Program-made: the position numbers and the translations under genes
In this document: piece after piece, positions 11,861 to 24,070 of the stretch
How the letters are laid out: every line of letters begins with the position of its first letter
How positions within the stretch are numbered: position 1 is the first letter of the stretch
The notes under the pieces: model-generated
Told to the model about the DNA's origin: nothing
Seen by the model: only the letters and a program-made list of their open reading frames with translations
The model's database searches: none
From: Ignelater luminosus
Lineage: Eukaryota; Arthropoda; Insecta; Coleoptera; Elateridae
Length of the DNA stretch: 64,000 nucleotides
Direction: 5' to 3'
Assembly: GCA_011009095.1 (NCBI GenBank)
Contig: VTPC01090529.1
Span: forward strand, 62,001 to 126,000

Positions 11861-14800
11861 TTAAAAAGTTCAGGACCGGCATTTGCAAGTATTTTCATTA
11901 CTGTGCAGGAAAGTTAATGAGTTTATACAATGTTAGTGCGTCAACCGCCCGCCCGCTAATGTCGAAGTGATTTTATTATATTTATTTGTTGATACTTACT
12001 GCAGACTATGAACTATAACCATGGGCTATGATCATGTTGAGAAGCTTTTACAAGATACAAAAGAAACAACAAATGAATTTTAGACATAAAGAAATATTTT
12101 ATTCGTTATGGAAAATTGTTTCATTATGCTATAATTTAGTATTAATCAGGCAGTTCCAGCTTCCTGCCCTGTCAGTAGATATGATCAAGGTGGTTTTCGA
12201 TTACAACTTTTATAAGATCCAGTACTGTTTTGAAAAGAGTAGCTGGTCATGTACACATCTAGAATTCTGAACTGATTTATTTCCCTCTCTTCTTCTCTGG
12301 CTCTGGTTCAGAGAGTTTATCAAGTAATCTACTAATTGTGTGAGCTATAAGTACCCTCGTTTGAAGGATCTTGGTTTTTCTAGAAAATTCGGAATTCAGC
12401 TTGGATATAAAAAATGTCTCTATCTCATCTACAGATTGTAGATAAGTAAGCAAAAATGATTATGTCACCTTTTAATATGCCAAAATCGTTCGAGTTCAAC
12501 TCATACTTCAATTAGGTATGATTACTATCAACCTTTCATTATTTTAGTCACCACTTAGTCCCTGTCCCGCATAAGTATTGATACTGAACGTTAAAAAGTG
12601 AGTTTCTGAATCTCCTCTGGTTTTATATTCCCAGAGCTCGAGTCTTTTATTTTTCAATCCCTGTTATTTTCAAAATCGCACCAAAATGAACTTGTTTGTT
12701 TGTAAATAACATTCCCGATGACTTACATTTATACACAGCGCGAATACATGAATGAATTAATTGTGTACAAAGTTGTTTACATGTATTCGGTTGTTTTTCT
12801 TTTGAATTAGCGTGGCATTCAAATAAAAAGAAGAAAGACGGCGGGGGGGGACAATAAACTCCCGTGTATTTGTAAACTGAAATATCGATTGACAATATTG
12901 CGTTACATTCCGTCGTCGACTTTAGGCGAGAACTCACATAAAACACTAAAAATCAATTTGATGTTGGATCGCCGCCTCAGGAACTTCCGAGTCCTTCGCA
13001 TTCTTAGTAGCTGGCCAGGCTACATCAATATATACTCGCGTCTCTCCATGCACACACATATTTCTATCAAGAGTTTATTTCTCAAATATACTTGAAAACA
13101 AAAATAAATGGAACAGAAAATTCTGGCCCTTGCCGCTTTTTTTCTTCTTTTTAGACCAAATCGCGCATTTCAAACGTTATGATGATGCCGTCGTTAGAGT
13201 CAGTTGCCGCCTATTGCTTTCTGAAAATGTCGTTTCCTAATATTTCATGAAGTAGGTCGACGGAAAATACTTCAAATTTTCAATATGTTATTTATGATTT
13301 TTTCCTTTTTAATACGGAATGAAAAAGTGTGGTCAGTTGAACATGAAATATAAAATAGAAAGAAAAAACCTCATTTTTGCCGTATATAAAAGTTAAACCC
13401 TAATGAAATATCAAATTGCGAAAGATTTCAATATTCCCCTCACTTTGGTATCGATGTTAAAAGTATCTCGAGTTGAATTTTTTTTTCTATATTACACCCA
13501 AAAAAAGATATCGAAATTCCTCCAGAAAGGGTCTCTCGGGTTGTAACATTATTTTTTTCGGTCTCCGAGGTCTTTTAGTGATAAAAATGTAGATAGAATA
13601 TTTCAGGTGAAAATTGTATTTGCCAACTGAAGAATCGGAATTTTGCTATATCCAAATCGAAAATTTGTATCGCATTTCGTAACTGATTTCTATTTTCAGA
13701 TTACCAAAAATAGCAAAGTGGTGAAGACGAATAAACATTTTAATCATTTCTGAAACGCAAACAGAATATAAACAAGAGTAAAAGGTTAAATCCACAATTT
13801 ATAATAATTTTATTTGAGTAGGTACATAAAAATGAATTCGGCATTTTAAATTTCTCAAGTATTTCACATGGTAGTATGTTCTTATCATTTATTTTCGTCT
13901 TGGGTTGACTTTTGATATTTTATATTTATTTTAAAAACATTTTAATTCATTTTTAAATAATTTAAACTGAATAAAATGTCTAAAATATTAAAATTCTTGA
14001 GGTACGCTGACATTTCATACTTCTATCTATTTAACTATTTACCTTCATAATTTATTTAAAATCTCATCTATGGTTTATTTTGGCGGTTAATTAAAATAAA
14101 AAGAAAATTTCACACAACTTAAATTTAGTTTACTGTTAAATAGCTACAAACTGAAATGGTAGTTTCGAAACGAATTTTACATTCAAAAGTCGATATTGTA
14201 ACTGTTATCAACAGAAATCAGAAGACTCATCGAAACTGCATAGGTTTTCTGACAAACTAACATCACCGATGTTTATGCCAGAATAGCAATCATTGTATTG
14301 CTAAATTAGTTTGAAGGCATTTCGTGTACAGTTCCAAAGCTCCTGTCAAATCAAACACAAAATACGTGTCCAAGTTATACGACAGTGTTGCTAGTTCACT
14401 AGTTCGACGTGTCAATTCCTAATAGGGACAATTAAAATTATTATTTGTTTGGAATTCAGGGATGTTTTCCAGTGATAGGGTATACTTTCAATATTTAATC
14501 TATACGGTAGATCAAGATAAAAAGAAATTTATTGTATTATGCAATGTTGACTTTTGTAAATGAAGCTTCATGATTTAGTAATTTATTTATTTTTATTTTT
14601 AACTTTTGGCACTTTGGGTAAAGAAGACGTATTGATGTATAGTTTGTTAACCAAATCTGATGGACACTTTGTATAAATTTGGAGTTTCTTCTCCTTCGTT
14701 TTGTTAGTTTTGCTAAACTTGTTATTTCCTGAGATAACTTCACCACATCCCGTTTTCAAGTAACGTGATTAACTAAAAGACATATATTATTTTGGTACAA

Positions 14801-16303
14801 CTTTTCAATCATGGAACGTATCAGTAGTGCAGCCATGTGCTTTGCCGGTATTTTGCACTTCGAATTAATTTCTATTCAGTTTTCCAGATTCTCCAATATT
14901 TATCACTTGGTAGATATTTTTTCAGTGTTGTTACAGTCTTTGCATTTAGTAGATGTTGTCATACCATTAAAGCTTCCGTATCGAGCATCCTCAACGACAT
15001 CTTCCAGAAAAATTGATGTTGGTCTTGGTCTGGTCTTGCTGAAGATCGATGTGATTTCTGGAATTTCGACTAAAGATTAAGTGCAGTACTTCCTAACTCT
15101 TATAACATACCTATACCATAAAGTTAGCAAATAAGATTACATGCTACTCTTAATGTGACTAACATAAGTAACACCAAGACGGCTGACGATTCCTGAAATC
15201 TAGGATCACTTACTTGGATGTTTCTTTTGAATTCAGTAAGCAATAGATTGTGGATGTTACTTGCAAAGAGATTAGTAATTCTTATTATTGTTACTACTCT
15301 TCACATCACCGCCGTGAATCCCGAACCTGCACAGTGACCTACAGCTTTTTTTTGGCCAAAATAACCCATAACATTGCGGAGTTTTAGGATTGGCTTGGAA
15401 GTGACTTCTACGACATCAAGTTATGTTTATCTTCTACGTAAGTACTTTTTGCAAATATATCATCGAAAATAGTTATTATCTAAGATTATTAGTGACGAAT
15501 CTACAACTTTGGAGACCCTAATCTAGAAAATTAAATATAAAGCTGCGAAGAATTTTAACGATCAGGGATAAGAAAGGTCATATGCAGAAAGCTTGGTGAA
15601 ATCCAATGGTTGTTTTGAGCCCTCCATGCATAAATTCTCTGTGTAATTATTACGAAAAAAGATTTCTAAAGAACTACGCAGGAGTTCATCTTCTAAATTC
15701 ACCTGTAGATGTTGGTGAGCAAACAATAATAATCTCTTTCCTATCAATTCTTCCTCAAGTTATTATGTACAGTTTTGACAAAACTTTGCAGATTTTGAGT
15801 TGAACAATCCACAGTTACTTCTACATCAATAAAACTAGAACGACACCAATGTTGGAACTTATATTGATAACGGTTTGGTATAAGCAGCACTAAACGTGTG
15901 TTTTTGTACATTTCTAGAGTATTTTATGTATATGAATATTCACATTCTGCAATGACGACCCATTATTCAGTTTATGATGCAAGGATTTTTTTGAAGACAG
16001 AAACCTTATTTCGCCTGGCCACATTAATGGTATTGTCTAAGTTCAGTATCATGGAACATAGCCGCTGCAGTTGGTACTTGAGTGATCTTGCTTAAAATCA
16101 AAACTACTCAAATCCATACTTCGATGTTGATACGTTTGTTCTTCTATCCAATCGTTTAGTGGGCGACTAAAAGAAATAAATCAACTGTCATTGGTTGTGT
16201 TTGGAATCCCGTAGGGTTTTTCTAGATTAGATAATGATAAGTTTAACAGCAAAAGAGATTTCTATTCAGAAAGAGTTTTTCTCTATATCTTGCGTACGTC
16301 TAT
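11861..16303. other. AT-rich DNA, nothing recognised
   Basis: No gene or known element is recognised. A short G run (G8) lies at about 12843-12850 on the plus strand. A somewhat GC-richer patch at 12890-13040 has no convincing frame. Confidence 0.5.
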
Positions 16304-16310
16304 ATGAGAA

Positions 16311-16783
16311 GGGTTGCGGGCATCTCCCGGCGGATTTCCTCCGTCGGTCTTTTCCTGGCTTAGACTTCTCCCGGCAAGTATATCTCCCGGCGTGGATTTT
16401 TACCGGCATACACGTAAAATTGGTATTTCAACTATGCTTAGTCCACAATATCATGTAAGGTAATATTGAGCTGGTTATAACCTCTAATCTAACCTCTCAC
16501 CTAACCTCTAACCTAATCGTTAACCGAACATCTAACAAGCTCTCTCGCTGATGACTGGTTATAACCAGCACAATATTATGTGACTACATGATATTGTGGA
16601 CTAAGCATAGTCGAAACCCCAATGCTACGTGTATGCCGGGAAATATCCGTGCCGGGAGAGATCCGTGCCGGAAGACATCCGTGCTGGGAGAAGTCCATGC
16701 CGGGAAAATTCCGTACCGGGAAAAGTCCATGCCGGGGAAAGGCCGCCGGGAGATGTACCTGCCGGGAGCTGCCCGGTTCCCAC
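16311..16783. mobile_element. foldback/MITE-like element with 16-bp repeat arms
   Basis: This 473-bp palindromic unit is flanked by a perfect 7-bp direct repeat ATGAGAA (16304-16310 and 16784-16790), a likely target-site duplication. The left arm (16311-16482) and right arm (16557-16783) are inverted copies. Their inner ~90 bp match closely, including ACTATGCTTAGTCCACAAT and CTGGTTATAAC. Their outer parts are tandem 16-bp units of the type GTGCCGGGAGAGATCC, about 6 on the left and about 9 on the right. The 74-bp centre (16483-16556) is a tandem run of CCTCTAACCTAA-like words. There is no coding capacity, so movement would need an enzyme supplied elsewhere. The long repeat-built arms resemble foldback elements. 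The superfamily is not determined. Confidence 0.7.
16633..16783. repeat. 16-bp GCCGGGA minisatellite, right arm of foldback element
   Basis: About nine imperfect 16-bp units read (C/G)C(G/A)TGCCGGGA(A/G)A(A/G)(A/T)T, the last two shortened to ~14 bp. The inverted counterpart at 16311-16405 has only about six units (for example TCTCCCGGCGTGGATT), so the arms have changed length independently. The repetitive peptides found in translation here have no coding meaning. Confidence 0.75.
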
Positions 16784-16790
16784 ATGAGAA

Positions 16791-17559
16791 TATGTGATCT
16801 CAGAGGGTCCTCTACACAGCTGAAGCCTGAAAATGAAAGTTTCATTGTTTTAATGGTAAGATTCGCCACTGATTTGCATTGTTACGTATTTAGGAAACGA
16901 GAGTTCCGCTCTGATTCGTCTGAGAAATGCTTTAGACAGACTGACGTGCATTGTAAATCTACTAGATTACCATACATCACTACTGCAGAAAATCACGCTA
17001 TGTCTTTTAGTTAGTCTGGTAAGAGACTCGCAATGGTTCTCTGTAATTGTCTTTCAATAGAGTGTTTTCAAGGTACCCTATTCCAAAGAAGTTTCTGTTG
17101 TGTTGTACCCTGAATTATTGCTGTACTTTTATTTCCCAAGATCTCATAAACCGTGTTTTGAGATGTCTGGTTTCCTTAAGGAGTTAGATTAATAAGAACA
17201 GTCCGTTTTTTCTACCTTACCTTACCTTCTATTATCTTGGTCGTTTCTTAATTTACGTAGCCAAACAACTAACATACTTTCCAATTAGGAATGATTAGGC
17301 ATTAAAGCAAAATCTCAAAGTCTTGGTAACATGGTAAACAACCGAAATTCATTAGATTTCGAATGTGGACATTCGCCAAAATTGTTAATGAATTCTGTTT
17401 TTTTATCAGTGCGAAAAGCTCATACCCCTAAGTAATAAATTGTTTGTCCAAATGTCAAAATAATCTCTTACTGCATTGATCTGCAGTAGATGTCGTCAAA
17501 TATATCAACAAATGACTAAATTTGATCTGATCTCGTTTCAACAGACGTTGTTACTAGAA
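16791..17559. other. unassigned DNA between two mobile elements
   Basis: No gene, RNA or element end is recognised. The stretch separates the foldback element from the next mariner and shows ordinary AT-rich composition. Confidence 0.5.
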
Positions 17560-17561
17560 TA

Positions 17562-18773
17562 CGAGGGTTGCTATTTATATTTCTGGCCTAACAATGAAAA
17601 AACAAGTATTTATGATTGAAACTAGTTTTATTGTTTTTCAAAATATTCTCCATTAAGATTGATACACTTTTCCATGCGTTTGAACCAATTTTCGAAGTTG
17701 AAAATCGTTGACCACGCAGTTTGTTTTTGATGTACGGGAATAAAAAGAAGTAGTTGGGTGCCAAATCAGGGCTGTATGGTGGATGGCCCATCAACTCGAC
17801 CTTCTGGCTGGTTAAATATTCAATTGTTTGAGCAGCGGCGTGAGAGCTTGCATTGTCATGATGAAGAATGATTCGCCTCTTCTTTGAAGTTTTCCGAATT
17901 TCTCCAATGACTTCTGGCAAACAAATGGTTGTGTACCATTCAGAGTTGACCGTCTTACGTTGCTCTAACGCCACTGTTGCCACATGACCGGTAATGCCAA
18001 AGAAGCAGGCAACCATTTGCTTCGATGTGCTTCTTCCGCGAACAACTTTTGTTGGATTTGGCTCGTCTTGAAAGACCCACACAGTTGATTGCTGTTTTGT
18101 TTCGGGGTCATATGCGTAGATCCATGATTCGTCACCTGTGCAGATGTTATACACAGCCTTTGATGCACCTTTCGCAAATTTTTTCAACATTTCAATGCAC
18201 CAGTCGACGCGAGCCTTCTTTTGAGCATTGGTCAGGTTATGCGGGATCCAACGGGAACAAATTTTTTTTACGGCCAAATGATCATGTAATATCTTGTTGA
18301 TGCTAATCATACTAATGCCCAAAGATGCCTCAATCTCACGGTATGTCACATGACGATCTTCACGCACAGCATCGATGTTTTCAGGCACAACGACAGATTT
18401 TGGACGGCCTTCACGGATTTCGTCCTGGAGTGAACATCGGCCACGTTTGAATTCATTAGACCAGTTTTTTACAGTGCTGTAGGATGGAGCTCCATCGCTA
18501 TATAATGTATGAAGTTCATTGATGCACTCTTATCGTGATAATCCACGTGGAAAGTTATGAAAAATAATTGCACGAAAGTGTTCACGGGTCAATTCCATTT
18601 TTTACTAGGGAATGCACTTTCCAATTAACTGCAAACAACACTAATCGCACTCAAATGACAAAATGTTGTGGTTGAGGTTATGTTCAACAATTTAAAGTTT
18701 ACACCGGAAATGTCAGCTGACGCCTGGAAACAGTCAGTATTGCCAAGGCCAGAAATATAAATAGCAACCGTCG
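17562..18773 (-). mobile_element. mariner element, full length with both ends
   Basis: A 1212-bp mariner with both termini. The terminal inverted repeats are 27 bp and begin CGAGGGTTGCTATTTATAT on the left and CGACGGTTGCTATTTATAT on the right, with one mismatch. They are flanked by the TA target duplication at 17560-17561 and 18774-18775. The transposase is on the minus strand and is inactivated (see the separate entry). A mariner of this type is normally about 1.3 kb; the missing length matches an internal deletion near the C terminus. The high terminal identity indicates fairly recent insertion or efficient cross-mobilisation before decay. Confidence 0.92.
17628..18598 (-). pseudogene. mariner transposase, inactivated
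   Basis: The ancestral start is ATG at 18598 (MELTREHFRAIIFHNF). The frame is broken by TAA at 18532-18530 where a glutamine codon is expected, then open from there to the C-terminal deletion. Visible are the DNA-binding region (GAPSYSTVKNWSNEFKRG), the first catalytic Asp in TGDESWIYAYDPETK and the second in LHHDNASSH. The third catalytic Asp, expected 34 residues further on in APND, is tyrosine (APNYFFLF, codon TAC at 17752-17750). After RGQRFSTS roughly 80-90 bases are deleted and the frame shifts. The original end, NWFKRMEKCINLNGEYFEKQ and its stop at 17630-17628, is readable in another frame. Three independent lesions make the product non-functional as a transposase. Confidence 0.9.
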
Positions 18774-18775
18774 TA

Positions 18776-21700
18776 CGTATTCGACGACACTATTGCTATG
18801 TTCTAAAAGAATAACAAAATAAAAAAAGAAAAAAACAAAAATTAACATGTACAGAAAACAGTTGGAAACAAGACAGTATATATGTATGCTAAAAAGTAGT
18901 TAATGCCATGTCATCCACAAGCAATTTATTGGAAACGTCATGAAAGAAAATAGGAATTTCCCAAGAGAAGTTATTATGCAAATGTGAGGTATACACTTAA
19001 TGAATCATCTAAAAGTACCGTTTCTTCTTTGATTGAAGTTTTAATATGTAAACCATTAACACCAATAACTGACTAACCATTAGTCTTTACAACTGTACAG
19101 TTCTATTTAATTTTATCCAATTATAAACTGAAGACTGCTAATTTATTATTCCTAATTAGTTCCTTCCAATTTTATTTCTTCCGCAACGTTTAGTTTTTCT
19201 TTAATATCCACGTGCAACTTATAATCACTAATTTTTATTTGCAAAACTGTTTCCAACATTTCCAGGACAATATGTACACGTTCGTGTATAACCACATTAT
19301 ATTCACTCCTCATGTTCAAATGATTAATTCAAACTTCCAGGACTTCTGTTATCTTAGGATTCACTGGTATTTACTATTCCAAGCTTATTTAGAATATTGT
19401 AAAGGGGCTCTTACGACGCCCTACAGGTTTCACTAGAATGAAATCTTATTGTAATACCGCTTTGCTCTTACATTTTAGTTTCTCTGCAAATACGGCTCCT
19501 AGGAGATTTTGATAATTTCACCATATAAAATATTTTTGAACACTTAAGATAAACGCTTTTGATTATACCAATATTACATTTTCATTTAGAAACTTGTTTC
19601 GTTAATGAAAATCAAAATTAAAAGCCGAATTTGCAAACTAATACATAGAGAGGATTACGGGAAACGAAACCACGGATACTCTTGATGTGCCGTCTCGTAT
19701 AAAGGCAGACATGATTGATATGCGCGGTCAGGTTTATTTCGTATGAAATCCATTTTAACTAAGTAGTGTTAGTATATATATAAAGTGCGCCGACCCAAAC
19801 TCAATGTATGTGTGCATTTGCTCAACCCCCATGTGGGGTTTGTAATGCTCAGATTCCATTACAAAGCTCTCTCCCTACTTGTACACGCACAGCTGGAGAC
19901 GGGCCCCTTCGCGAGATTCACTTGCAAGGCTTATTACCATCTCCAAAATAAGTCCAAACAAACTGTGTTGACGCAGTTGGTCTTGGTTATGCGTTGGCTG
20001 GAGGGATAAGATTATGTTCCGCTGTTTAAAAAGGGATCAGGGTTGTTTCTTCAGCAAACCTACCTGCCACATACAGCTGGAGTGTTATTGTTATACTCCT
20101 GCTTTGTTTGCTCTTTCTCTATGTAGTATACCTAAAGCACAGCTAGGTCTCTCGTAATTTGAGGGTATTAGATTTATATCAAAGTTAGTGTCTTCTTCAA
20201 GCGAAAAATTAAAACTTTTATCGCGCTATAATGAATTTCAGTTCTTAATTTTTCGCTTCGAGATTTTTTAAACATTAAACTTTTCCTTTTTATACAAAGA
20301 AGTAAATAAATATCTTTTGTTTTTTTTTGCTTTTAGTTTGTTTGCACTATTCATAAATCTAAAAAAGAGGAAATGTAAATTCAGTTAAATGTCCAGCGAA
20401 GCGTGGAATACACATTCAAAGTAGTTAGAGGGATGTCCTACTTTATAGATATTGTCGTCGCATGAGTGCCTGGAATTCTATTAAAATAAATTCAACCAAA
20501 TATATCATTTGGAAACTTTCTTGGAATTAACTACATATTGTTTTTTGTGAACTGAAAAACAACAAATTGTTAAAGAAACATAAAAAATCGTGTCGTTTTA
20601 GTTTTAATGCCCTTTAAAGTGACATGAAAATTTATATCTACGATCTCTTGTTAGAACACATTAAATTTTTTTGTGGTTCTATGAAAGATTAACAACTTCC
20701 AGAAATATTTGAAAACATGTATATAAGGTTTTACTAATGTCAGATTTTTCTTGTAGATAATTTAAAATTAGGGCACGTCAATATTTTGTCATGTTTGTAC
20801 ATTTTAACATATAAAGTAACGAAAATAGATTTTGTTAACAAGTAAAACGAAAGAAAGGGGGAAACACGCAGAGAAAAATAATTCGTTAAGACATTTTGAG
20901 AAGTATTCAAACGACAGTTTAATCCTACAGGAATGTTTTGGGTTGACTTGGCAACGTTTCAACCGCTTTGCTGATAACTTTAAAGATGTAAATGGAAACA
21001 TCAATATAACAAACAAAACAAACAACTAGAAATTTTTTAGAGTAACGGTGGAGAGCTAAATTGTTTTTCTGTTGTTCTCAATTAACAGTACGAACTACAA
21101 AAAATTATTACGAAGAATATTATGCCTTTAATATACTTATTGCATATTCTCAAAGATAATTGTTGGTTGTCCAAGATGCCAAAAATTCGATCAAACACTT
21201 TTTATGGACATATACTACCATCTACAGAATAGAATTAATCAGACCAAGAAACATTTAGAATTTCTAAGGAAACCAAAACTTGAAAATGCAAAATTCCGAC
21301 TTACAGTTAATAGTATTGACTGTGATGTTTGAGTTAACCAATAGTAATATTTACTCCTAGTTGCGCCAATTTTTGGGGAATTTCAACATTTGTATATCCA
21401 AAGTTATAGAAGGGTAAGCTTCAGATGAAACTGAGACTTCATATAACATACTTGAAAATTAACCCTATATTTGATAAAAAAAAGTGCCGATTATTAGAAG
21501 AACCAATTAAAATTTCAAAACTGAATGCTAATTATTCGACCTAACCTGTATGTTTTGATCAGAACTGCTGGGCAAACGAGTTACGATACATCAGCAGCGC
21601 AAAAGACAACAGTTAGATGTGCATTTATTGATTAGTACTAAACTACACGACACTAGCTTAATTTAACTACCTCAATCTTTCGACACTATATTCTAGGCCG

Positions 21701-22341
21701 CAGAATTCACCTTGACTGAATTGACATGGCATGGCATGGCAATGGCAAACTAGCCTAAATACCGTGGTACCGCTAGAGGAGCAAAATTCAAGACATCATT
21801 AGACTTAGCCTTTTATTAGGCATGCAACTTAAGTGAATGCTTCCCAGGTATCGAAAGATACCCATCACTGTTTGAAATCTCATCTTATTGGTGCTTTTAA
21901 GTGATCGACACATTTTGAAATAGGTACATTATCTATAGCTTTATTATTTCAAGATGTTCCTATATCGCTTGGCTTTTCAAACTAAGGTACAGTCAAAATA
22001 ATTAAAAATCTGAAGTATACATCTAAAGCGATCTTAAAACATTTTTTTTCATTATTCATGAAAATAGCAACGTTTCTCAAAAATCAAAATTTTGAACGCT
22101 ACTTATGGTCAATTACAACTCTGCCTCTTACATTCGAAAAAGTGATAACAAGTAGAGATCATTGTAATCAATACTAGTATCTTGATTCATAAATCCCATC
22201 TTGACAAGGCGCTTGGTTCCTAAGAGATGATTCCAAACATCTTTTTCTGCATCTCGAGAAGTATGGGACAAAAAACGGATTTAATCTGATTGGGTAAACT
22301 ACATGATAAAACTTCGTTCTAACACTAGAGTTTTTAGGCCT
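18776..22341. other. AT-rich DNA, nothing firmly recognised
   Basis: Mostly AT-rich with stops in every frame. At 19785-20009 there is a 74-codon open frame 10 bases after TATATATAAAG (about 19773). It lies in a slightly GC-richer patch (19780-20130), but the product is unrecognised and a TATA word so close to an ATG is not convincing. A short CATGGCATGGCATGGC tandem lies near 21725. Confidence 0.4.
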
Positions 22342-24070
22342 TTAGAGGAAGTGAAAGAGTGAGATAAACGTTAAAAAGTTAATTTCCTCTTCAGTCGTCA
22401 AAACTGTATTTAGTGGGCGTAAATGCAGAAAACCGCAAGTAAAAGGGCACGCAACAATAGCTAGCAGATGAACAGTGCTTAACTGCAAGCACAAAGCGGA
22501 TGGCCACGCAACTACTGTCTTCTGTCCAACGTCTGGTGGTAGGTGGCAGTGATGGAGCTGGTAACGAGATCGCCCATCTATCTGATTTAGGTGGTTCAAA
22601 GTTTGACCGTTGTATGTCGAAGGACATTCAACCAGCCAGCAAACAAGCTTCGCTATCGGCTTTGCGAAATATTAGTTTGGTGGAGATTTGCAGAAGTGGA
22701 AATAATGACCTGGACAATGATAATAGAATGTCGGTGATGGTTGACTCCTCTGCGGTAAACCTAGAACGAAAAAAAAAAGAAACAAAACCCGATCTTGACG
22801 GTATTTGTGTTGCTCTGTTTGCGGAGGAGGGAGCTTTTGGTGGTATACTAGGGCGGAGGAATTTAACGGAGGGCTAGAAAGGTGTTTTCAAAGACGTTCT
22901 CCAGTTTCAGAATGAATGCATGGCGGAAGAGAATTTAAATCTGCGTTTAACGCTTCAAGACTGAATTCCAGTAGGAGCATTCTTCTACAGATCCTCTTCT
23001 CTTTTTGTCAAAGACGCTGCATTTGGTATGGTTTGAGGGTGCAGAAATATGGAAATTGATAATCGGACGAATGAAAGCTTTTTGTATATGTGACAGCCCT
23101 GGATGCCTCTGGGTATTACAAACAGCATGGAAATACTTGCTCAGCTCGGCACTCCAGTGGAGAGTGTAAGTGAAAGTGGTCTCCAAGTGCGTGACTGATG
23201 AGGAAAGACGGAGGCAGATGGCCCAAAGAACAGGATATCCTGAGTTTATTAAGATTGGGTTTAACCCGCCACAGCTGGAACCAGCTCTCCAGCTGAGCCA
23301 GAAGGCGGAACACAACTGTAGCAGTCGTTGCCATTACTGAGAGAACGGCATCATCAGCCAACTGGGTGATCGCGAATTTGAAGTGTAAGGTAGGGTCTGC
23401 GGATGTCATCCCAATAAGATATAAAGAGAATTGAAAGAAGTATCAAACCCTACGGCATGTTGGCCAGGAGTGTGAGTGGATTCGACGGCCTGTCTCCAAA
23501 TCATACTATGCTGACTTTGGGATAAGAAACTGTTAACAGTTGTGACGAAGCCAGCTGGAAAGTGAGAGATTAGGAGTTTACGAAGAAACTCGGCGTGCCA
23601 GCCTTTGTCAAAAACACGTTCGACAACACATTTTCCTGTTATGGAACGTCGATGTGTAGCAGTCAATCGGTAGTGGATCTGCCCTCTCGGAACTTCAATT
23701 GATGAGGCAGGAGGAGGTTGTTTTCTAAGAATTCTCTCGGTCTTATCAGCTAACATTCTTTTGAATATTATATATATAGAGCTCGATCGTCGCCATCCCA
23801 TCCATTCGAATAGATTGGAGAATATCCGGGATCGTGGGGCCTATCGCTTCGGATCAATCGTCGTCAAATTGAAGATGTCCTGGAACTTGGTGTACTTCGT
23901 CGAGAAGATCGGTGAAGGTTTGAGCATACACTAAGGAATCAGTGACTGCTTGGTCGTTCTGGGTGAGGGAAGTTGGCCATTCGGTTGGATCTTCTTTGGT
24001 TTTCCTTGACTATGAGTTTGTTTCAAAAACTAGAACCATCTCGATGAACCAGGTTAGAGCAAAGGGCCGT
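22342..24070 (-). pseudogene. decayed LINE reverse transcriptase (jockey/I-like)
   Basis: A non-LTR retrotransposon remnant on the minus strand. Reverse-transcriptase landmarks occur in order but in shifting frames. First is a pre-RT segment near 23850-23960 (NDQAVTDSLVYAQTFTDLL). Next come KMLADKTERILRKQ-like sequence and FDKGWHAEFLRKLLISHFPA with NSFLSQSQHS near 23500-23640. The VPQG box follows, read as MP*G with the Gln codon turned into a stop near 23455. The catalytic box, read as LADDAVLSVM, is near 23345-23370, followed by LESWFQLWRVKPNLNK. A later thumb-like part runs to about 22950. The sequence between the pre-RT and RT parts is shortened. Open frames continue to about 22342 and may be the element's 3' end, but they are unrecognised. 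The clade (jockey versus I/LOA) is not settled. Confidence 0.75.

Noticed and set aside
16483..16556. CCTAA-containing words that recall the insect telomere repeat (TTAGG/CCTAA)
   Set aside because: The period is about 11-13 bp and irregular, and it lies in the centre of a palindromic element, so it is a local minisatellite and not telomeric DNA.
16622..17014. 130-codon ORF with repetitive peptides
   Set aside because: Its repetitive part is a translation of the 16-bp GCCGGGA minisatellite and it crosses the element boundary; not a gene.
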